Source: Avena insularis (lineage: Eukaryota > Streptophyta > Magnoliopsida > Poales > Poaceae). From it: 64,000 nt of DNA. Location: assembly GCA_023614405.1 (NCBI GenBank), contig CM042697.1, positions 160,432,149 to 160,496,148 on the forward strand, given 5' to 3'. Below, piece by piece: positions 60,117 through 64,000 of the stretch; the first letter of the stretch is position 1, and every line of letters starts with the position of its first letter. Under the pieces are notes generated by a model. That model ran no database searches, was not told the DNA's origin, and saw only the letters and a list, made by a program, of their open reading frames with translations. Made by a program: the position numbers and the translations under genes.

Positions 60117-60784
60117 GAAAGTGTACCACCTCTGTAGAGTGTCAAACTATTCGAATAGCCGCGTCCGTGGTTATGAATAGTTGGAGTGGCCATACTATTC
60201 CGTCGTCAGATGTTTTCAAAATGACTTGTGAAATGAATCATGACTTTGACTTGACCACAACAGGGTTGTGAAAGTGAAAGCTAAGTTCCCATTTAGGTGT
60301 TGTAAAACACTAAACTAGTTTTTCTCTACTTCTAAACTCAGTTAGAGATAAATCTGGCTTTTTGCAAAACAACCTAGAGCTTAGGATTCCTACTTGAACC
60401 ACTTTATTTGTTAGTGATAGTTTGCGAGTACTTAAAGAGTACTCATGGCTTTGTCCCTGGCTATTCCTATGGCCAGACTATGAGGAGGACTACCAGGATG
60501 ATGGACAGTAGGAAGTCTATGACAACTAGGATCATCTCCCATCGTTAGCATTGCCTGTGACCCTAAAGATGGAGCTTCGCCCATGCTACCGTTATTATAT
60601 TATTCCGCTGCATTGATTGTAGTAAGACTAGATCATGAGATCCTTTATTTGTAAGACCTTTATTATGGTTTGTAATGGATTATGAACTATGGTACCAATA
60701 TGTTATGTCTCGCAAAAATGTTAATCAGGGGATTGCGATGTATGGCATAACAGGCATCTGGGATTAAAAATACGGGTGTTGACA
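60112..60784 (+). repeat. LTR D0, right end
   Basis: Aligns with 37591-38268 of the D1 LTR and ends GGGTGTTGACA, followed by TSD GTTAC (60785-60789). Its higher divergence from D1, plus the TSD match to 32517-32521, assign it to D0 and not to D1. It contains CTATTCGAATAG (60147-60158) and the GAGTACT hairpin (about 60423-60441). Confidence 0.85.
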
Positions 60785-60789
60785 GTTAC

Positions 60790-61203
60790 AAATATTAGGA
60801 TAAAACTATTGCTTTATGCAAATGAGCGTGAGCTCCATCTAGCCAAATAAGCATGTAGTTGATAGATCTGTTATTAACCACTTTAGTCTACTTGCCATAC
60901 ATTCCATGTATTGATCCTTCGGGGCTGCTACGTTTTATGTTGCAGGTTATATCGTATCTGAGTGATCGTTCATAGGTTGCGAGACTCCACTCAACAATTG
61001 TTCGCCTATGGCACATTTGAAGGATGGAGATCTACCTTATAATTGCTTTTATGCCGTAATATAATATAAATTCTGGATCATATTCGTTGTATTTATGATG
61101 CATGGTTATACTTGGTATCATTTTATACTATGTGTGGCAGTGAACCGATCCAGGTATTGGCACTATATATATGAACTTAGCCTTATCAGGTGAGGGTGTT
61201 ACA
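60790..61203 (+). repeat. LTR fragment G, right half
   Basis: Ends GAGGGTGTTACA at 61203. Contains TTATGTTGCAGG, as in F LTRs (about 10075-10087), supporting a family relationship of F and G. No PBS follows, so this is a 3' LTR or a solo LTR. Confidence 0.65.
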
Positions 61204-62330
61204 GTTTCCAACTATGAGGAAAGAACATTCTCAATTTTCAGAGAGATGATGAGATTGTCATTTCCTATAAAGAAAGTCCGAAGAATATGGATATGAATTT
61301 CACAAAGCTAAGTTTCCAAACATATATAGTGGACCAACATGTTGTACTACAAATTCCCATGTTTTATGAGTTCTTCAAACTTCCTAGCTAATTCCACCCA
61401 CTTGAATGACTTTATGCCGATTTATCGAAATTAGGTCAAATTTGAACTACTAAAAGTAAATCGTGGGATGCTTTGAAATTTTACAAGAAAGCTTTTGGAG
61501 GTAGCCATCGGGAGTCACAATTAATATATCAGCAACCACCGAGAGTTTTCACGACAAGTTCAAGTTCTTGCTAAGATTTTGCACAATGACAATTTAATGA
61601 AATTAGGTCAAACTTGAGCTATAAGTAAGAAAAATAGTTTGCCCTTAAATTAAATGTCTTTTTGGAGGTAAATGGGTGCATCTTCTTGTAGTAAAAAATG
61701 TTGTCAGTCTGAGTTTCCAACTATCAGGAAAGAACATTCTCAATTTTCCGAGTGATGACGAGATTGTCATTTCCCGTAAAGAAAGTCCAAAGAAAATGGA
61801 TCTGAATGCCACCAACCAAGTTTTTAGACATATATAGTGGACCAACATGTTGTACTTATGATTATGAGTTCTCAAACTTCCTAGCTAACTCCGCCCACTT
61901 GAATGACTTTATGCCGATTTATAGAAATTAGGTCAAATTTGAACTAATGCAAGTAAATCGTGGGCTTCTTTGAAAGTTTACGAAAAATCTTTTGGAGGTA
62001 CCCATCGGGGGTCACAATTAATATATCAAACCACCAAGAGTTTTGAGGATGGGTTCAACTTCTTGCTAAGAATTTGCACCTTGAAAATTTAACAAAATTA
62101 GGTCAAACTTGAGCTACAAGTAAGTGCAATAGATTGCTCTTGAATTAAATATCTTTTTAGAGGTATATGGGTGCATCTTCTTGTAGTAAACAATGTTGTT
62201 AGTGTGAGTTTTCCAACTATCAGGAAAGAACGTTCTCAATTTTCTGAGTGATGATGATATTGTCTTTCCCATCAAGAAAGTCCGAAGAATATGGATCTAA
62301 ATGCCACAAGCCAAGTTTTCATACATTTGA
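61204..62330. repeat. Tandem units of about 500 bp, first block
   Basis: GTTTCCAACTAT occurs at 61204 and 61713 and as GTTTTCCAACTAT at 62208 (spacing 509 and 495). Each unit also contains GTGGACCAACATGTTG, AATTAGGTCAAA(C/T)TTGA(A/G)CTA twice, and GGGTGCATCTTCTTGTAG. The double occurrence suggests an older half-unit duplication. Not recognised as a named satellite. Confidence 0.75.
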
Positions 62331-63640
62331 AGCAAGGTAGGACCCACATAGCTTGTCATATTTCTCCGTGCAAGAGAGATGAGAGAGGGGAAATGATTTT
62401 TCTATTATATATGAGTAACCCACAAGCTTGAGGCAACTTTATTTTCTCCACATTATATAAGGTGAACCTTAGCGGATGCCACATAGGCCTTAAGGTGTTT
62501 ATTTTAATACATTGCAGATGCCCTAATGAAAAAGCAAATAATGGGCCCACTTGGCAGTGTATGACCAAGCTATAAAACTCCTATGCAAAAGTTAGCATAT
62601 TTAGTTTAGTAGGTCCCACTAATTATCATGTATAGACACAGTCTAAATGGTGGATCTTACTCGTACGACTACTATACTGTAGGAGTATTTCTTTGCTTAC
62701 ACATATGCTCACCTCTGTCCATGCGATGTACATGCATAGAGAATAAAATGTAGGCAGGGGAAGAGGTCGGTAGAGAAGAGAGAAGATGAGCTGAAGGAGG
62801 TTCGATGTCAGAGCAAAGTTTTTTTTTGCGTGGGAGATGTCAGAGCAAAGTCACGATGGGTTCCTGACACGAGGTACTCCTAACTCTACTAGTATTAGTA
62901 AATTTCAGGACATATGCACGCAAAAAAAATGGAAGTGTGTTTTCTCTCCTCTTTGATGTCTCTCATCTCTCCACCCCTCTCCCCTGGCGTACCGGCCCGA
63001 CTGATCTCTCCCTCACAGCATGACGTTGCGCGTGTGTGCCTTGGAACGACGACTTTGTTTCTTTCTTTATTTTTTGAGAGGACGGATTTGTTTCTCTGGC
63101 ATGTTCAGACGTCGCATTGGTGCGGAGTAGGATTAGGAGTACATAGGAAGGAAGCCACTTTGGTCCTTGGCGGAAAAAAATCAAACTTTTTTGGTTTCGA
63201 AATTTTCACTAGCGTACCAAACATCTGGAGGGAAGGTTATTCAAAACATCAGACATTCACAGTAGTACTTGTCATCTTAACTTTATCTTGTCTTATATCT
63301 TAAAATATCATACCACTATATAGTGTATGGATAACTTTGAACATTGACCGTTGGATCAAGACTAGCAAATCCAAACACTGCTAACAGTTGGATCTTCTTT
63401 TCCATTCTTAACATCTAGAAGATTCTGATAATAGTCCTTAGCACAGTGAATGAAAGTATGCACAAACCTCAAAACACACTTCATTTCTTAGTTTTAGGGA
63501 CCTTATGCTAAATACATGAAATTGGATGTAATTTTCATTTTTTACAAGGTCCTCAATGTAACTTGTACTTCCACCGACCGTGTTAACTGAAGCACCTCGC
63601 TCCTACGAGACCTACCATAGTGAGAAGAAAATGCAACCCT
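62331..63640. other. Unassigned DNA interrupting the 500 bp repeats
   Basis: Breaks the third unit. A 129-codon frame (62914-63303) has no recognisable domain and begins with a poly-Lys-coding A run; I do not call it. No terminal inverted repeats or TSD were identified. Confidence 0.5.
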
Positions 63641-64000
63641 CCCAATTATCACACAAAGTGGACCACGGTTTCTTATATAATTCCATTTTTCAAGCTTCCT
63701 AGCTAACTTCACACACTTCACTGACTTCTCGCCGATTTAAAGAAATTAGGTCAAACTTGAGCTACAAGTAAGCGTGGTAGATTGCTCTTGAATTAAATAT
63801 AATTTTAGAGGTAGATGGGTGCGTCTTCTTGTAGTTAACAATGCTATCAGTGTGAGTTTCCAACTATCTAGAAAGAACATTCCCAATTTCCTGAGGGATG
63901 ACGAGATTGTTCTTTTCTGTAAATAAAGCCTGAAGAATATGGATCTGAATGCCACAAGCACAGCTTCCAGACATAAAATGGGCCAACATGTTGTACTTAA
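63641..64000. repeat. Tandem units of about 500 bp, second block
   Basis: The second half of a unit (63641-63851, with AATTAGGTCAAACTTGAGC) and the start of another (GTTTCCAACTATC at 63855), running off the window. Same family as 61204-62330. Confidence 0.75.

Noticed and set aside
60112..60784. Assignment of this LTR end to D1
   Set aside because: It is too diverged from the D1 LTR and its TSD matches the left end of D0.
62914..63303. 129-codon ORF near the right end
   Set aside because: No domain, unusual composition, begins in an A run; likely chance.

Overview
This window looks like intergenic DNA from a very large grass genome, most likely a Triticeae cereal. That is inferred from the kinds and sizes of LTR retrotransposons, their nesting and the lack of host genes; no species marker is visible. 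I found no convincing host protein-coding, tRNA or rRNA gene. Almost all coding sequence belongs to Ty3/gypsy-type retrotransposons, most of it broken by stops and frameshifts. Letters A to G are my own labels.

Left third (1-18534): element A is an old Athila-like Ty3/gypsy element on the + strand. Its 5' LTR is cut by the window edge and also internally truncated; its gag, protease, RT and RNase H remnants and an extra 3' ORF are decayed. Element F (6003-16625) is inserted in it, with a CCATC target-site duplication (TSD). F is a LARD-like non-autonomous element: about 4.4 kb LTRs around only 1.9 kb of internal DNA that encodes one zinc-knuckle protein.

Middle (18535-32045): a decaying tandem array (about 124 bp monomers arranged as dimers, then about 271 bp units), poorly identifiable AT-rich DNA, and a - strand retroelement remnant C (Tat-like primer site, broken ORF). 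C is split by element B (23046-30236, TSD CAGCA/CAGCG), which has LTRs but no pol. B in turn carries a 525 bp hAT-type MITE with a perfect 8 bp TSD.

Right half (32046-61203): a Russian-doll stack. An old LTR piece G is split by LTR D0 (TSD GTTAC on both sides, 28 kb apart). D0 is split by D1, a Tekay/Del-like chromovirus with gag-pol and chromodomain. D1's 3' LTR is entered by E, a younger - strand relative. A deletion of about 2.9 kb with 5 bp microhomology then fused the end of E to the end of D0. LTR divergence read by eye (A > B and D1 > E and F) agrees with the nesting order.

Right end (61204-64000): an array of degenerate units of about 500 bp, interrupted by about 1.3 kb of unassigned DNA.

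Most worth a second look: (1) an LTR block shared by the F, G and D/E families in which a 12 bp palindrome is kept although its sequence differs; (2) splice-acceptor-like sequence directly before four retroelement ATGs, with donor-like sites in the LTR leaders; (3) an extra ORF between primer site and gag in D1 that E lacks; (4) the zinc-knuckle protein of F, which has no visible gag core.
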